DNA of 64,000 nucleotides from Cydia pomonella (GCF_033807575.1 NC_084717.1:9115692-9179691); one strand, 5' to 3'; numbered from the stretch's first letter, positions 21,841 to 33,290 are shown. Numbers and translations are program-made. Notes: generated by a model from the letters alone, not told the origin.

Positions 21841-23059
21841 TCATTTGTTTTTGTTGAACTTGTACAAACAAAACTATTTCAGTTTCATATAGTCCGAGGG
21901 AACAAACGTTAGTGTTCTATTATTGCCACTTAGTGTCAATGCGAAATCGAAATATATACTTTCTTGTCATTGTTGTTAAAATTGTATACTTACATTAAAA
22001 CGGTTTAATTTATTCTATTCGGCGTATGTTTTCCAAAATTTTGATATTCATTAGAAATCCAATCGATATTTATATGTTATAAATATATTTTAACTGCTCA
22101 TACAGTAACATTTACATAGTTCACAGCAATACAAAACATTTTTTTTAATTACTAGGCTTTTTATAGCAACAGATAAATATTTGCCTCGTAAACATCCCCT
22201 TTCTTTATTTAATTTGCTTAAAACGTGGTAATGTGGGTACACCCTTAATAATTCCCTCACAACTTTTTAATGACATTTTACGGAGACGGTAATAGTGATG
22301 TGCTCCACAACATCATTTGTGTCCACGACATTCCCATTCTTGTGAATCTTAATATTTATATTCCCATTCTTGTAATATTCTTAACCTAGATTCCCAAATG
22401 AGACAATAACATACAAATAAGATAATTAAATCTCTTTTCATATTTAATGTGTTTTTTTTAGATTTCCCAATCAGAAAGTGACAAGTATATTATTAATTCT
22501 CCATGGTCAGCGCATGCCGTTCCTCTATCTATCTGTTTGCGATGTATTACGTAAAAAAAAAACTTTAACCTAAATATTTTCTACGGTAAATGACCACAGC
22601 AAATGGTTATCTAGTACATATTTTAAAAACATTCTCAAAGTTTCGCTCCAAGGAACGGCAGGGTAGTACCCCCTTACCCTAGAATCGTAAATGTTCCCGG
22701 GAGCATCTCTACACGGTTAGCGGCCTAAATTCATTAACGCTGTAGCGAGCTAATTATAATTGATAATTCGGCAGCATTTTTTGCATTTTTATTAGCTTTG
22801 AAATACTTGAAATGTGGGACGAGGGTGGACACAGCAGCCGTGTCGGTACATAATGAGGACCCGTATCGCGCCCGCAGCTACTTTGCATACTTTGTTAGTA
22901 CAAACACCCAGTGTTTGACTGTTAAAAACGAGCCGGCGGTCATGGCTTCCCAACTTTGGCCCGCGCAAACAATCAGAGTTTTGGGTCATCGGAATTGTTA
23001 GTTATGTTTTGAGACAAGTTGAATTTACTCATGTAGCAAAAAACAATAGATTACATTAA
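21841..23059. other. Gene-free stretch
   Basis: I see no gene. The 22798-23001 segment is less AT-rich and open on both strands but shows no recognised motif. Confidence 0.45.
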
Positions 23060-23250
23060 GGTACCATGTCGGTGCTTTGTGTGCGGAGCCAAAAATACTT
23101 ATAAGAACTTTGGGGCGGCGTTTGAGAGACAGAGACTGCAACCCCAGTTCCGGTTGCTACCTACCTGGTCCAGCCAACATCTCTTGTCGAGCAACGCCGC
23201 TAGCATTCGTGGAACTTTTGGACCAGGTGAAAGTCAGAATAGCGAATGGG
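23060..23250 (+). pseudogene. Reverse-transcriptase-like retroelement fragment, frameshifted
   Basis: One frame reads IRTLGRRLRDRDCNPSSGCY (L), typical of the LG-x-R-L-R-x-R-x-C-x-P-x-S-G-x-Y-L block. A second frame continues with SNAASIRGTFGPGESQNSEW. The order and the NAAS-I-x-GT motif match the fragment at 5938-6117, so this is the same kind of retroelement region with a frame break around 23165-23195. No tail or ends are visible. Confidence 0.45.
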
Positions 23251-23451
23251 TTTTTAGATAAGTTGGAGTTTTATTTTGTCATATAAGTTAGTTTTTAATT
23301 TAGTTCTATATTGTGTAAGTAAAATTTTTGAAAAATCTAAATGTAGAAACTGTCCGAATAGAAAACATGACTCACTCGGGAAAAAATGATCGTACTCATT
23401 ACATCACACTCAAATTCTTCTATCAGAATTCGAATCCAGGACCACGAGCGT
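23251..23451. other. Spacer
   Basis: Short AT-rich spacer between two retroelement fragments; nothing else seen. Confidence 0.5.
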
Positions 23452-24026
23452 ATACAAATACAAATATCTTTATTTCGCTTTAAAATGTGGTACAAAAAAT
23501 GTTTAAAATATATAGTAGTCACACACATTCCACCAGAAACTGGCATGCAAAATTATTATAAAATTACCTAAATATTATATAAAAAAACATGCAACGGTAC
23601 GCATTTAGAGTACTTAAATCTAAAATTCTAATGCACTTAGATGTAACGTATTCCTAAAATGTCAAAATTATCAAAATTACAATTATATTATATTACTAAT
23701 ATGTCATAACTACAATACAGATTCAATAACTAATTATACCATAAAGTGTCAAGTATGATGTCTAACTAAAGTAATCGAAATATTCTTCAACAGAGTAAAA
23801 CATTCTTGAATGAGCTAGTTCTTAAGTCTACGCTTAAATAAATTAATAGGCAAATCTTTAATGTCATCATGTAGGCGATTAAAAATGTCAATAGACTTAC
23901 GGTAAGCGTTATTGCTGTACAATTGTGTCTTACGGCCAGGACCAGCAAGGCGATTTGGGTACCTTGTAGGAAAGGCGTAGGTAGGTAGACCTACTAGCTA
24001 ATGTATACTGATCTAAAGCTACGAAA
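23452..24026 (-). mobile_element. LINE 3' end with frameshifted ORF2 C terminus
   Basis: The minus strand reads TYAFPTRYPNRLAGPGRKTQ, LYSNNAYRKSIDIFNRLHDD, IKDLPINLFKRRLKN, then in the next frame AHSRMFYSVEEYFDYFS and a stop. This is a Jockey/CR1-like C terminus with F-K-x-x-L-K ... F-Y-S-V-E-E-Y-F. The single frame break near 23818 is consistent with a one-base deletion. The 3' UTR is AT-rich and ends AAATAAAGATATTTGTATTTG at about 23452. The 5' side abuts a fragment of the AGGGTTCCGTA element. Confidence 0.7.
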
Positions 24027-24072
24027 CCCTTCATTATGCGTGGTCCGACACGCACTTGGCAGATTTTTTTCT
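24027..24072 (+). repeat. End fragment of the AGGGTTCCGTA element
   Basis: CGAAACCCTTCATTATGCGTGG followed by CCGACACGCACTTGGCAG is a diverged copy of the right end seen at 26930-26966 and 55530-55572. Confidence 0.55.
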
Positions 24073-26278
24073 TGAAGTCTGATTGCAGATGACCATTGTC
24101 GATTAAAATCGTATCGTGTCATTGTCGATTAAGTACATATCTATTCTTGCCCGTAACCGGTATTTTACCAGTAGTTTTAGAAAAGTCGTAACCTTCAGAA
24201 AACTGACGAAGTACCGCGAAATAGATAATTATGACTACTAGGGATAGGTTACGAATTGAAAAATACGTAGAATCTCATTGTAGCTCTGTCAATAAATAAT
24301 TGTAGGCCAGATATAATTTCAAAATGTTTCTATTGCTCTTGAGAGCCTTAAACATATTTTCCATAGCTGCGTTTTTAATTAACTTGAGAAGAACAAGGCA
24401 ACTGTTCTCTCAAAATCTCCATAACTTAAGTTTACTTACCTTATCTCATCATCCGTGCAACTTAACACCTAAAATCTGTTCCTACCGGATGACACGATGA
24501 TTTATTGTTTGTAAAAGGATCACGCTTTAAGACACATGGGTTTTTTTATCTCCCCTAAGTGCGATTTATACTAACACGAAGATGTTTGAGATATTTCAAT
24601 AAATCACAAATGCGTATCGAATTTCAGAAGTATCGCCCCTCCTTGTGTTATTTTATTTGTCTAGGGCCAATGTCATAGCGTATAGAGCATAAACAGTAGT
24701 TTTAGTACAATTTTTAAGATAGATACATATACATTTACCAGGTACGTAACTAATCGTTGTGTATGTGTGAATGAATTCGCCATTTTGAAAAAATAATACA
24801 AAACCTGAACCTGCTCAGTGCTCACAATCGGTTGAGAATTGCGAGCTGTAGAGGAGAACATCCGGACATACGAAAGCGTTTTTACCCACGCTAAAACGGA
24901 GACCATGGCTAACGCTCGGTCAATTATTTTTTAAGATGTAGTTTAATTTATGTGTGTAGAATGACTTTCATATCGACGGCAGTATTATATAAGTATACGT
25001 AGAAAAAAACGGTAATTTTAAACTAAAGTAGTATGGATCCTTATGTTCGATAAAGTCAATAATTCTAGACTAGTGATGTTTTTGTTTCACAGTTCAACAT
25101 AGGCAATTGATAAAATATAAAAAATATGCAATTTAAGTCAAAGCCAAAATAAGTTATTTACAAAGTAAAATTTAAGCTAAAGTATATTAAAGCTTTATGT
25201 CATAGAATTTTATAAAGTAGGTAACTATAAAAATATAAACATCGGTCTTGTTGTGTGCCACTGTTTGCAGTTCATACGCTGTGCATCTCAAACTCAGGAA
25301 TTTTAATCTCGGACGCTCATTTTTAATCACGTTTCGAATTTAGTTAGAATTTCTGTGACATGCGTAATACAAAAAAATAATACAACTAAAAGTCACATCA
25401 GTAAATCTCAAATACAACTTTTAATACAAATAATCCAATTGATCAATATACATGCTTCCAGTACTTGACAAGTAGAATAATTCACATATATTTATTTGAC
25501 AACCAAACCTCACTATTTAATCTGTTACTACTCTAAATATCAATTTTGTTTTAATTAATGAGTTCTTGATGTAAACCGATACTGAGTCACTATTTTGAAG
25601 CTGGATTTTATGAATTAACCTATGAACAAAATGGCTTTTATCTCATATGTAAAAGTACTTATTATAATCAATAGAGTTACGAGTAGGTAGAACCCGCAGA
25701 ATCCTAACATACGGCCAGCGGTTTAATGGGTAATACAATATTGCACCACTGTTGATCGTAAGAAGATTTATAAACGATAGCAAGCCATAGTGTAGGCGAA
25801 ACACAAACTGGACGTTACATATATCAATACACCTTAAAAGCTTCCACTAAGGGCGAAAATTGAAAAGCATATCTAAACCTACAAGTGTTTGAACATTTGT
25901 CTCGAAAACGCATAGATTATTCCGTACCTTATGTTTGTCAAGTAGGCAAATATTTTATTACACTGTTAAGTTGTCGACAGATTACATCTACAGTGCTTTG
26001 CGTGTACAAATTATCATAGCTGTAATAATCTGTGAGTCACACAATGACGTTATCATATATTTAGAATTTACAGCTTAATTTGAGTTTATTTACTTACGTT
26101 GATAGGCGTAGGTATCTTAATATTTTACTTTGGATAAACTATTAAGGATACTCTCTTCTTATGTGAAAATTATTAACGTTAGTAATGATTATCTCGAAGA
26201 ATAGAAATTAAGTTTTGCTTTTGTCAAATTAAATTACGGATGACAATATACGATTTCAAGCTAACATAATCATTTTTA
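24073..26278. other. Gene-free AT-rich stretch
   Basis: About 2.2 kb without recognisable genes or structured repeats. A 77-codon minus frame at 24673-24906 starts with ATG but shows no family motif. Confidence 0.5.
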
Positions 26279-26966
26279 GGGTTCCGTAGTCAACTAGGAA
26301 CCCTTATAGTTTCGCCATGTCCGTCTGTCTGTCTGTCTGTCTGTCTGTCCGAGGCTTTGCTCCGTGTTCGTTAGTGCTAGAAAGCTGAAATTTGGCATGG
26401 ATATATAAATCAATAAAACCGACAAAGTCGTACAATAAAATCTAAAAATTTTTTTTTTTTTAGGATACTTCCCCTACCCGTAAAGTGGGGGTGAAATTTT
26501 TTTTTCGCTTCAACCCTAGAGTGTGGGGTATCGTTGGAAAGGTCTTTCAAAACAAATAGGGGTTTTCAAGAAACATTTTTTGATAAAGTGAATATAATCG
26601 GAGATAATCGCTCCGAAAGAAAAAAAAATTGTGTCCCCCCCCCTCTAACTTTTGAACCATAGGTCCAAAAATAATGAAAAAAATCGTGGAAGTAGAGCTT
26701 AGGAAAGACATTAAATGAAAACTATAGCGGACATGATCAGTTTAGCTGTTTTTGAGTTATCGCAAAAAGTTTTCCATTCATAGTAAAAAGACTTACTTTA
26801 ATTAGGTACTAATTATGCCTATTTGTTTAACTCGGGTGAAAGGTACCGTTTCATCCCTTGGTTAACAATTTACTATACTTTAAGCTCCAGTTTAGCTTAT
26901 TGTGACGGAAGAGTAACTACGGAACCCTACACTCAGCGTGGCCCGACATGCTCTTGGCCGGTTTTA
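26279..26966 (+). mobile_element. AGGGTTCCGTA element with (GTCT)n, full-length copy
   Basis: A 688-bp non-coding element starting AGGGTTCCGTAGTCAACTAG/GAACCCT (a built-in hairpin), then a GTCT microsatellite (about 26323-26350). An internal part follows with CCCCTACCCGTAAAGTGGGGG, CTAACTTTTGAACCATAGG and TTTTTGAGTTATCGCAAAAAG. It ends in TACGGAACCCTACACTCAGC, GTGGCCCGACATGCTCTTGG and CC. From memory, elements with a GGGTTCCGTA start, a GTCY run and a CGACTCGCACTTGGCC end are among the most abundant interspersed repeats of Lepidoptera. Other copies are at 51640, 54974 and 24027. Confidence 0.75.
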
Positions 26967-27312
26967 TTAAATTATAACTACTCACTGATTAAAAACGGGT
27001 ATTTACCAGTATATATTTCATTGCAGTGACAACGTGCCTAACAACGGGCGAATTCGAAAAAGGGTAGAACCACAAAAACTCGCTGCACATCAGTTACTCC
27101 GAGAAAATATGTAACTGTGCCGATATATAGGGAGCTCACAAAAATACAAACACATGACAGCTACTAAATAGTTATTAATATAAGAAAATATTTATAGTTT
27201 ACCTAAAAGTTCCTATTAAATCTTAACAAGATGATGATGCCCACTTGCCCAGCGCTCAGACATCCGCTAGCCTTCCTTATAATGGTTGTCCTTCTAACAA
27301 TTCTATTTTTTT
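26967..27312. other. Gene-free spacer
   Basis: I see no gene or recognised repeat. Confidence 0.5.
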
Positions 27313-27590
27313 GACGACCGGTCTGGCCTAGTGGGTAGCCTGCCTATGAAGCCGATGGTCCCGGGTTCAAATGCTTGTAAGGGCATTTATTCGTGTGATG
27401 AGCATGGATATTTCTTCCTGAGTCATGGGTATTTTCTATTTTTTTTTTAAATATTTATAAATACATATTTATATATTATATATATCGTTGTCTAAGTACC
27501 CTCAACACAAGCCTTATTGAGCTTACTGTGGGACTTACTCAATTTGTGTAATAATGTCCTATAATATTTATTTATTTATTTTATCTTTTC
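27313..27590 (+). repeat. tRNA-derived SINE family B, full-length copy
   Basis: It starts GACGACCGGTCTGGCCTAGT with box A (TGGCCTAGTGGG) and box B (GGGTTCAAATGC) in good shape. Next comes GTAAGGGCATTTATTCGTGT, CTGAGTCATGGGTATTTTCT and an AT-rich segment. The 3' domain is ATCGTTGTCTAAGTACCC..ACACAAGCC..TTGAGCTTACTGTGGG, and it ends AATATTTATTTATTTATTTT. The 3' part is probably the LINE-matching tail used for retrotransposition. Other copies: 17668 (+), 44878 (-), 61425 (-). Confidence 0.8.
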
Positions 27591-28294
27591 GTAATCATGA
27601 AAAACGTACATATGTACATTTTGAGCGCTGCATTGAGCACATCTTTAATGAGACATAAAATAAACACAAGTAGATACGCGTAGGTACATAAAACAACATT
27701 TTATGCACTGCAACTTTTTAAGTAAACTATAAAAACCTTCCATTCAAAATATCTCTTTGCTAAATAAGGTCCTAGTTATAGTTATGTAAAAACTATGTGA
27801 TTTATTCACAACAAAACAAAAATAAAATATAAAATTCCCAAGTCTCTAATAAAGCAATTGAGCATTATCTGTTTCGCAAGCGAAACCCGTCAACCGAGGC
27901 TTATTATAGCCAAAAGGAAGTAAAAGATAGCAACATTACTTTTAAGCAAAAATAAAATTCAATCTCAGGCTTCGCTTAGCATGCTTATCACGGGAATAAA
28001 GCAAGAAGGCAGTGAGTGGATAGCAGGACGGGCAACAGGCATAGCCCACACAGTTAGGCTGCGTTTACACTGCCTCCGGGTCACGAGGGGTAAGTTATTT
28101 CAGACGCGTTGAGTTACAATTTAAAACCCCGCTAAAATGAACGTTGATCTGGCAGTTCTTGCATGAATGTGGGGTAAATGTTAATGAACTTGGTACGCTT
28201 TAGTGAAACTTGCACTTGATGGTTAACAAAATAATGTACTTAAAAACCCAAGCAAATACCTATTTCGGGCAAATGAAATGAAAAATGACCTCAA
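27591..28294. other. Gene-free stretch
   Basis: I see no gene or recognised repeat. A GC-richer patch lies at 27990-28090. Confidence 0.45.
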
Positions 28295-28640
28295 CTAAAA
28301 ATTGTTACCTGATTTTTTAAGGAGTTTAGAGAGCTGGACGCGGAACCGTCGCAACTTAACAGCCTTCGGCAAAAACTCCTTGGTAAAGGTCGCTAGTGGT
28401 AGGCGTTCAGACGGAACACCCACCACAAAATAATTAAAATTAGCATTGTGTCGTGATCCCAACTTCGCGACCCTTAGGACGAATTTGGACTTTAATTGTA
28501 CATACCTTACGATGCCACTGACCTTCGTTAGGTAATTTAGACGGGATACATACAGCAACGTCGTCCGTGTTGCAGGATGCAGTAAATGGTTGGGCCCAGT
28601 TAATGCATTACCGCACTGATTTTGACGAGCTGGCTTCCTT
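28295..28640 (-). mobile_element. Probable LINE ORF2 C-terminal fragment
   Basis: On the minus strand an open frame reads LLYVSRLNYLTKVSGIVRYV, ..RVAKLGSRHNANFNYFVVG, VPSERLPLATFTKEFLPKAV, KLRRFRVQLSKLL. The spacing R-x-S/T-R..H-x-x-F-x-V...R-x-x-x-F...F-L-P-K-A-V-K-L is reminiscent of the tail of R1/RTE-like LINE polymerases (normally ...FFPRAVRLWN). The upstream minus-strand segment (28565-28640) is shared with 7165-7235. Clade and boundaries are uncertain. Confidence 0.4.
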
Positions 28641-29470
28641 CTCTTCTTGGAGACCTGAGATGTGCGAACAGTCGTAGCCTTACAATCATCTCATGGTTGA
28701 ATAGGTACTGACATACTCTCAGGTTAGCAGGTCTATTGACCTTAAAAACTATAACGCATCAGTTTTCTGAAAATATCGGAATATCTCAAAAAATTTAGTT
28801 ACCTAAGCCATAATCCCTATAGGGACTAAATAAACAAAAAAAAACTGTAATCCATCAGCACTGTAAGCATACAGTTAGGCTCAATTTTAAACAATTACTG
28901 TTGAGCGAAGGGTAAATGTTTGCGTTCGACTTAGAGCGGGCCGGGATCGCCCACACGCGAGCCTGACAGGTACTCATTACGTACACGATGCATTGCCAAC
29001 AACTGCAACGAAATAAACCCTTTTTTTCTTAAACTTGAGCTGAAATATTGACCTTATCGTAACAATTGAAAGTCATCATAGGATAGCAAATAATATCATA
29101 TATTGGATCTAGGCTTCTGAAATGCTAAGCTTAAAAGTAGGCTGTTGACAAGAAAGTGAGCTATATATTATTATATCAAGGTCTGGATATTTCCTTTGTA
29201 TAGGATGAGGAGATAAGAGAAATTGGTAGGGGATGGCGGGGTAGTTACGAACACCCCACACCCGAAGTTTGAAATAAATCAAAAGATAGTATTTGTAGGT
29301 GTGATGTCTTAATTATTGAAACATGAATTAATTAATGCTGATCATTTATTAATAAGACACAATCAATATCAATCTACACGGGCGCCATCATGGATATAGA
29401 CAAAACCATAGAGGTAAATATAAGGGGGTGTACATACACCACAGTAGGTTCTTCTGAAAGGTAAATGTAC
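28641..29470. other. Gene-free stretch
   Basis: I see no gene or recognised repeat. Confidence 0.45.
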
Positions 29471-29705
29471 TTTACAGTACATATGGGGCTACTTTTTAGC
29501 ACTAGTGCGAGAAGTAGCATATTACGTTACTGTGTCGAACATTTAAAGGGCCATATGTACTGTAAAACGTTGTACGATACATGTGCGAATAGGTAATTCG
29601 CAACTCGTGTCGATTTAAAACACTCCCTTCGGTCGTGTTTTAATTTATCGCCACTCGTTTCGAATTTCCTATTTTTCGCACTTGTATCGTAATGTACTAT
29701 TTTAT
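29471..29705. mobile_element. MITE-like interspersed repeat (GTGCGAA / ACTCGTTTCGAATTTCC)
   Basis: It contains TACAGTACATATGGGGCT paired with GGGCCATATGTACTGTA (inverted), and CACTAGTGCGAGAAGTAGC. The right half has GTAATTCGCAACTCGTGTCG, AAAACACTCCCTTCGGTCGTGTTTT (itself palindromic), ACTCGTTTCGAATTTCCTAT and CGCACTTGTATCGTAA. A partial copy is at 7236-7320. From memory it is frequent in Lepidoptera. Non-coding. Confidence 0.5.
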
Positions 29706-31794
29706 AACAAAAACAAAACCTCTAGTGTTCGTTTGTACACTTTTTATGGCAAAATTAAAGTCAGTCGGAGAATTAATCTTAATTTTAATTAAATAGCTAA
29801 ACATTATTTATTGACACAAAACCAGCTTAACAAGTTAAAAAGGCAATTTTTTTATATATGGGACAATGCCGAACGTTCGTAATGGACTCGCTCAAACGTT
29901 CGCCAATACCCACTACGGTAGTAAAACAAAAAAAATACCTACATAATTTTAGTTTATGTTTGGCCGGGCCGTATGTAATTCCTCAATTACTAATTATTTA
30001 TGCAAATAAATGCCGTGTTAGAACTTTTAATGCTTTATACCTTACAATGTGCTTAATTTAGGGGATAACTACAACGAAAGTAAGCAATTTTTTAAATTAG
30101 TTATAACTTTAATAGTTTGTGCACCCGTAACAGAGCGTTTTAATGGAGCTACTCGCTCGTCAGTATTGATGGCGTGATTTCTAAGATGGCAATGAGTGAA
30201 ATCATGTTATATCTTTCTAACATAGCGAATACAGCTGCGATCGCGATTACCCAGCGTTCATGATTATCCTGCCTTCCTCTAAAGTGTGAAGTAAAGAAGT
30301 AACAAATACCTATGAATAAAAATATATTCCCGTATTTGTTTAGTAATACGACATTTTCATGAATTTTCCTAGTGAGCCGAGTTTATTGTTCTTCTTCTTC
30401 GTCACCGGAGGAGCAGTCTTTGTAAACTCAATAATATCTCAAATTGATTTCATTAGCACAGGCATAGAAAGTAAATTATTACGTACTTATCAACCTTTTT
30501 AAAAACACATTACAAATACCTATATATTATTATGTGATTTTTAACACTTCGTAGAGGATTTTTTTCATTATAAAATGTTATTACACGCCTTATACACAAC
30601 ACGCTAGAGATCTGGGCCATATTATATCCTCTCGCACAGACACATCCAGCTAAACGCCGCCATGTTGTGCCTATAGACGATGTGAGGAAACGTAAGTGTT
30701 TAGTAGCTAGTAGTGGGTACTGAGCTGGCATGTGGTCCAAATAATAACTCTATTTTTCAAGTATTTTCCAGTAGAACCAACAAGTTATTGATTCTAGAAG
30801 AAATGTCTAGTTAGATATAAGCCTGTGTCGCGTGTTACGCAGTCCGTGGGCATGATGCGAAAACAATAGCTTTAACTTGTTCTTAGGTCACTCTGTTTAC
30901 CAAATGCTTTCTGCGCATGTGAGCATACACTGATTACACATAAATATGTATATGTGTTGTGTAGATACGAGCCCTATTTTTCCCGTATATGCGTTGATTG
31001 AGTTTATTCGAACCGGTGATAGGCGATAGGCGTCATTTGGAGCTCGCCGCTCGAGATAATATGAGCTTATAAACCCGTCATCGCACGTACGATTGGGTAT
31101 ATATCTATATATTGTAATATTAACAAAGATACGCGTTTACAGCTAAGCGGTTATACGCGCAGCTTATCAGCAAGTCCAAAGGCGCTTAAAATGTGTAAAA
31201 TCCTTTGCTCGAATACCCACATTCTGCCAAACCTCAACAAAACCAGGGTGCGCCCCGGTGCGAATAAAACGCAACTGTCACTGTTGCACTATGGATATGG
31301 AAGAGTGATAGAGATAGCTACGCTACGGAGCGTTAACGATTGGCACGTTGGCTAAGCGCCCTTTGTCAAAAACATCAACATTTTACAGCTCAATGAATAG
31401 AGTTATCAAATGAATGATTATGTATTCAATTAAAATTAGGAACGTACATTTTAAGCCACTCAATTTGAACAAATGGCTCTTGTGCAGCCTACTAATTCGA
31501 TAGTAAATTAGGGTATTACGGGGTATTGACGGTAGGTCATGTGGCGTATTAGTTGATTTATAATTAACTGGAAGTATATTTTAACCCCTTATTCATAAAA
31601 CTTTACGGGCCTGATTTAGTTAAATTATGTTTTATCCCATTCTTACAAATACATAAGTCAAAATGACAGATAAAGACAAACGATTCACAGCTAATTCGGG
31701 CCAGTAACGCGTTTATCGACCGTAAGGTCGGAATTGTTTGCATGGCCTTATATTTACTTTTTTAGATTTATGGTATTCAAATATACTCTACACA
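29706..31794. other. Gene-free stretch
   Basis: About 2 kb with no recognisable gene. The segment 31270-31370 (GAGTGATAGAGATAGCTACG and neighbours) resembles a lepidopteran repeat from memory but has no second copy here. Confidence 0.4.
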
Positions 31795-31822
31795 CACCAC
31801 ACCACACCACACACCACATCTA
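31795..31822. repeat. (CACAC/ACCAC)n low-complexity run
   Basis: A short CACACCAC run preceding the SINE fragment. Confidence 0.75.
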
Positions 31823-31835
31823 CCTACCTACGCCA

Positions 31836-31877
31836 CATCTTGGGATTAGTTGTCAAGCGGACGCCAGGCTCCCATGA
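31836..31877 (+). repeat. SINE family A tail, left part of an interrupted copy
   Basis: TTGGGATTAGTTGTCAAGCG..GCCAGGCTCCCATGA is the 3' body of SINE A. It is broken off at 31877 by the LINE insertion and continues at 32238. The head is missing. Confidence 0.75.
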
Positions 31878-32237
31878 CTTACTTGACTTAAAGTCCTACG
31901 TCCCCTAGGTGGGGCAGAGGGCGTCCACAGTGCGCCGCCATCTCGTTCTGTCTTGGGCTGCGTGCTTCGCCTCAGGCCATGATAGCCCGATTGCTGTCAA
32001 CTCGGATGCCACTGAGCGCCGCCAGGACTGTTTGGGACGGCCTGATCCTCTCTTGCCTTGCGGGGTCCATTCTAGGGCTTGCCTAGGGATGTGGTCGGGA
32101 TCCCTTCTAAGAGTGTGACCGATCCAGGTCCACTTGCGGTTCATGATCTGGTGACCGATCGGAGTTTTGCGGCAGGTATCTAATAGGCGTTCATTAGATA
32201 TACTCTCAGGCCAGTATATCCCGAGAATCTGTCGAAA
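31878..32237 (-). mobile_element. RTE-type LINE 3' end inserted into a SINE
   Basis: A 360-bp insertion flanked by the 10-bp duplication GCTCCCATGA (31868-31877 and 32238-32247). The minus strand encodes an open C-terminal polymerase tail: ..QIMNRKWTWIGHTLRRDPDH, IPRQALEWTPQGKRGSGRPK, QSWRRSVASELTAIGLSWPE, AKHAAQDRTRWRRTVDALCP, T and a stop at 31905-31907. The blocks RKWxWIGHTLRR, QALxWxPQGKRxxGRPxxxWRR and AQDRxxWRxxVxALC are typical of RTE-like LINEs. The 3' UTR is only about 25 bp and ends AAGTCAAGTAAG, also typical of RTE. The frame is intact over the retained part. Confidence 0.8.
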
Positions 32238-32290
32238 GCTCCCATGAGCCGTGGCAAAATGCCGGGACAACGCAAGGAAGAAGAAGAAGA
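32238..32290 (+). repeat. SINE family A tail, right part of an interrupted copy
   Basis: GCTCCCATGAGCCGTGGCAA..AATGCCGGGACAACGCAAGG and a GAAGAAGAAG tail complete the SINE A 3' end, after the duplicated GCTCCCATGA. Confidence 0.75.
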
Positions 32291-32690
32291 TTCAACTATA
32301 CTCTGTATCTTTAGGTATTTAAATGAAAGTAAACAGAATCTACCCTCAAATGGCTCCTTAAGTCAGTTGAGGGTAGATGAAAATATTACATGATCAAATA
32401 ATGTAGGTTAAAGTCAGGTCGTTCAGTGACAGATTCAGGCGGTTTTGTATTTAGTTGGTTAACCAATAAATGTTATAACTACTCGAAAACAAATTGTTTG
32501 TTTACTTTTATTTAAATATCTAAAGATACAGAGTATAGGTAGGTGCTTCTTTAACGCTTTATTTCTAACCAACCCATCTGAATCCTTTATAAAAAATACT
32601 CTTACTAATCGTAATTAAACTCCTCTTCTCAATTCTCGATTTGAAAATCGTAATTAAACACGTATTGTTTTCATGTTCATAAAAGCTACC
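32291..32690. other. Gene-free spacer left of the DIRS element
   Basis: I see no gene. It contains CTCTGTATCTTTAGGTATTT and its near-complement AATATCTAAAGATACAGAGT (about 32300 and 32514), which form a possible inverted repeat of about 230 bp span. Confidence 0.4.
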
Positions 32691-32864
32691 ATTACTTTCG
32701 GGTTTCGTTCTCGATATTAGCATAAATTACACATGTAGTTTCACGATAGACTCGCCATTTCGCACTATATTTTGGAGAAATAAAACACAATATTAAAAAA
32801 AAAAATAGGGTAGAAGAATTTATCGTCTCGATATTCAACCCTCACCAACCAGGCGCCATCATTC
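32691..32864. repeat. DIRS left inverted terminal repeat
   Basis: The inner 150 bp or so (GATATTAGCATAAATTACACA ... CCAGGCGCCATCATTC, 32713-32864) is almost identical in inverted form to 36942-37092, with C/T-type differences only. The outermost 22 bp (ATTACTTTCGGGTTTCGTTC) differ from the right tip (GGTTTCGTT core shared) and are instead complementary to ICR bases 36767-36788. The outer border is inferred from where ICR complementarity stops. Confidence 0.8.
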
Positions 32865-32962
32865 GCGATTTAGTGCTTCGCTGTTTCGCACGATGCTTTT
32901 AGCATTAAAATTAAATTAGTGTTTTCTTTTGCGTGTTAAAAGCATATCATCGGTTTTAAACC

Positions 32963-33121
32963 ATGCCAAAACCTAAAACTGATGAAGATGATTACGATTA
33001 TCTTGAAAAACAGTTATGAAAATTAAAACGTAGGATTAAAAGTCGGCGTAACCGCCGTCGTGATAGTTCTTTGTTTTCGTGTAGTGACGGTGTTTCGCTT
33101 CATGACCTGCAGGGTGAGTAG
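32963..33121 (+). pseudogene. DIRS gag N-terminal exon-like fragment
   Basis: ATG at 32963 reads MPKPKTDEDDYDYLEKQL, a stop at 33017-33019, then KLKRRIKSRRNRRRRDSSLF, SCSDGVSLHDLQGE and a stop at 33119-33121. The acidic start, a K/R-rich coiled segment and a Ser-rich stretch are typical of the beginning of DIRS/PAT-type gag proteins. The end contains CAGGGTGAGT, a strong 5' splice-site consensus. The gag body lies about 900 bp downstream, so the original transcript may have been spliced across the tandem array; that is inference. Confidence 0.5.
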
Positions 33122-33290
33122 TTATCTATACTGATTTACTTTTGCATGTAGATTACGGAAATCGTTTTTTTCGACGTTATGAATATTTGAAAATTGTACA
33201 AATATCGTAATGAATGGCATAATTAATTACAAAAGTGTAATGTCATTTAATTAAAACGTCGAATATTCGGGCTGTTTTTTTTATTGCGGT
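33122..33290. repeat. Degenerate outer unit of the tandem array
   Basis: CGAATATTCGGGCTG and TTTATTGCGGT near 33260-33290 resemble the GATATTCGGACTCTG and TTTATTGCAAGT blocks of the next unit. This is probably an older, degraded repeat unit. Confidence 0.4.
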
